From assembly GCA_027486415.1 (NCBI GenBank), contig JAIXPC010000002.1, positions 496,001 through 560,000 on the forward strand: a DNA stretch of 64,000 bases, given 5' to 3'. The first letter of the stretch is position 1. Every line of letters begins with the position of its first letter. The notes beneath the pieces are model-generated. The model was not told where the DNA came from and did not search any database. It saw only the letters and a list, made by a program, of their open reading frames with translations. Shown here one piece after another: positions 63,801-64,000 of the stretch. Both the position numbers and the translations under genes were made by a program. The DNA is from Sphingomonadales bacterium. GTDB lineage: Bacteria > Pseudomonadota > Alphaproteobacteria > Sphingomonadales > Sphingomonadaceae.

Positions 63801-64000
63801 ATGTCAGGTCAAACAGCAGGCAAGCCGGGCGGTGTCGGCATCGGCAAGTGGCTGGCTGCCGGCGGCGTGATCGCGGCCGTGGTGGGCGTGCTGGTCTATA
63901 CCGGCACGCAAGGCCAGGTGGCCGCCGTGCGCCAGGCCGACATGGCCTATCTGGCCCGGAACGCGAAAAAGCCGGGCGTGGTCACCACCGCTTCCGGGCT
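63801..64000 (+). CDS. FKBP-type peptidyl-prolyl isomerase (cut at window end)
   Basis: First 66 residues only. A short polar start, one membrane helix/signal anchor (about 16-36, KWLAAGGVIAAVVGVLVYTG), then YLARNAKKPGVVTTASG, which is the segment just before the FKBP domain of periplasmic FKBP isomerases (followed typically by LQYxVL). The catalytic domain lies beyond 64000. Location after rpsU is common in sphingomonads. Confidence 0.8.
   Translation, partial: MSGQTAGKPGGVGIGKWLAAGGVIAAVVGVLVYTGTQGQVAAVRQADMAYLARNAKKPGVVTTASG

Overview
The window is a stretch of GC-rich chromosome (roughly two-thirds G+C by eye) from an alphaproteobacterium, most likely a sphingomonad (order Sphingomonadales). 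Reasons: a DUF4199-type membrane protein beside a membrane-anchored LuxR-type regulator, a PEPxA-CTERM exported protein, an SOS box of the alphaproteobacterial type (GAAC-N7-GAAC) before an imuA-imuB-dnaE2 mutasome, the rpsU / COQ9-family divergent pair followed by an FKBP isomerase, and the overall gene style (dense, ATGA-overlapping operons). The genus cannot be fixed from sequence reading alone. No insertion sequence, prophage, integrase or CRISPR array was seen, so this looks like core chromosome.

Layout. 1-7.5 kb: regulator tail, DUF4199 protein, dapB, a DUF2244 membrane protein, nth, tRNA-Arg(CCG), a divergent PEP-carboxylase-like protein, and an exported amidase. 7.7-10.1 kb: a soluble hybrid histidine kinase overlapping a LuxR-type response regulator. 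10.1-21.2 kb: a tad/cpa (Flp pilus) locus: an AT-rich 632-base control region, flp pilin, a strong hairpin, a 423-base leader, then a tightly overlapping operon cpaB-cpaC-(small exported protein in the cpaD position)-cpaE-cpaF-tadB-tadC-TPR-TPR-cpaA. 21.2-23.9 kb: an OprO/P-type porin and a secreted RTX-repeat protein, each preceded by Pho boxes (three in total), which together look like a phosphate-starvation regulon. 24.0-27.2 kb: enoyl-CoA hydratase and two acyl-CoA dehydrogenase-type flavoproteins in one overlapping unit. 27.2-32.6 kb: priA, purB, a small exported protein, and a coupled phosphoribosyltransferase/adenine deaminase pair (purine salvage beside purine synthesis).

32.7-35.6 kb: PEPxA-CTERM protein, an exported tetratricopeptide-like protein and a DsbA-fold isomerase. 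35.7-41.2 kb: the SOS mutagenesis cassette imuA-imuB-dnaE2. 41.2-45.3 kb: CinA-like amidohydrolase, VOC and GFA proteins, an NADP-dependent oxidoreductase, tatABC and an entericidin-like lipoprotein. 45.4-50.3 kb: glnE, a 1-Cys-type Bcp peroxiredoxin, an M23 peptidase and erpA. 50.3-54.3 kb: a HAD hydrolase, an acyl-CoA dehydrogenase and an APH-type kinase, the three modules that are fused in mammalian ACAD10, plus two GNAT acetyltransferases. 54.3-62.6 kb: a TonB-dependent siderophore-type receptor and feoAB, both with Fur-like sites, around acs, tadA and an amino-acid permease. 62.6-64 kb: COQ9-family protein, rpsU with its terminator, and the start of an FKBP-type isomerase cut by the window end.

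How genes work together: the best integrated systems are the Flp pilus machine with its own candidate two-component pair upstream, the Pho-controlled porin plus RTX protein, the SOS mutasome, the Fur-controlled iron uptake genes, and the putative hydroxyacyl-CoA catabolic set.
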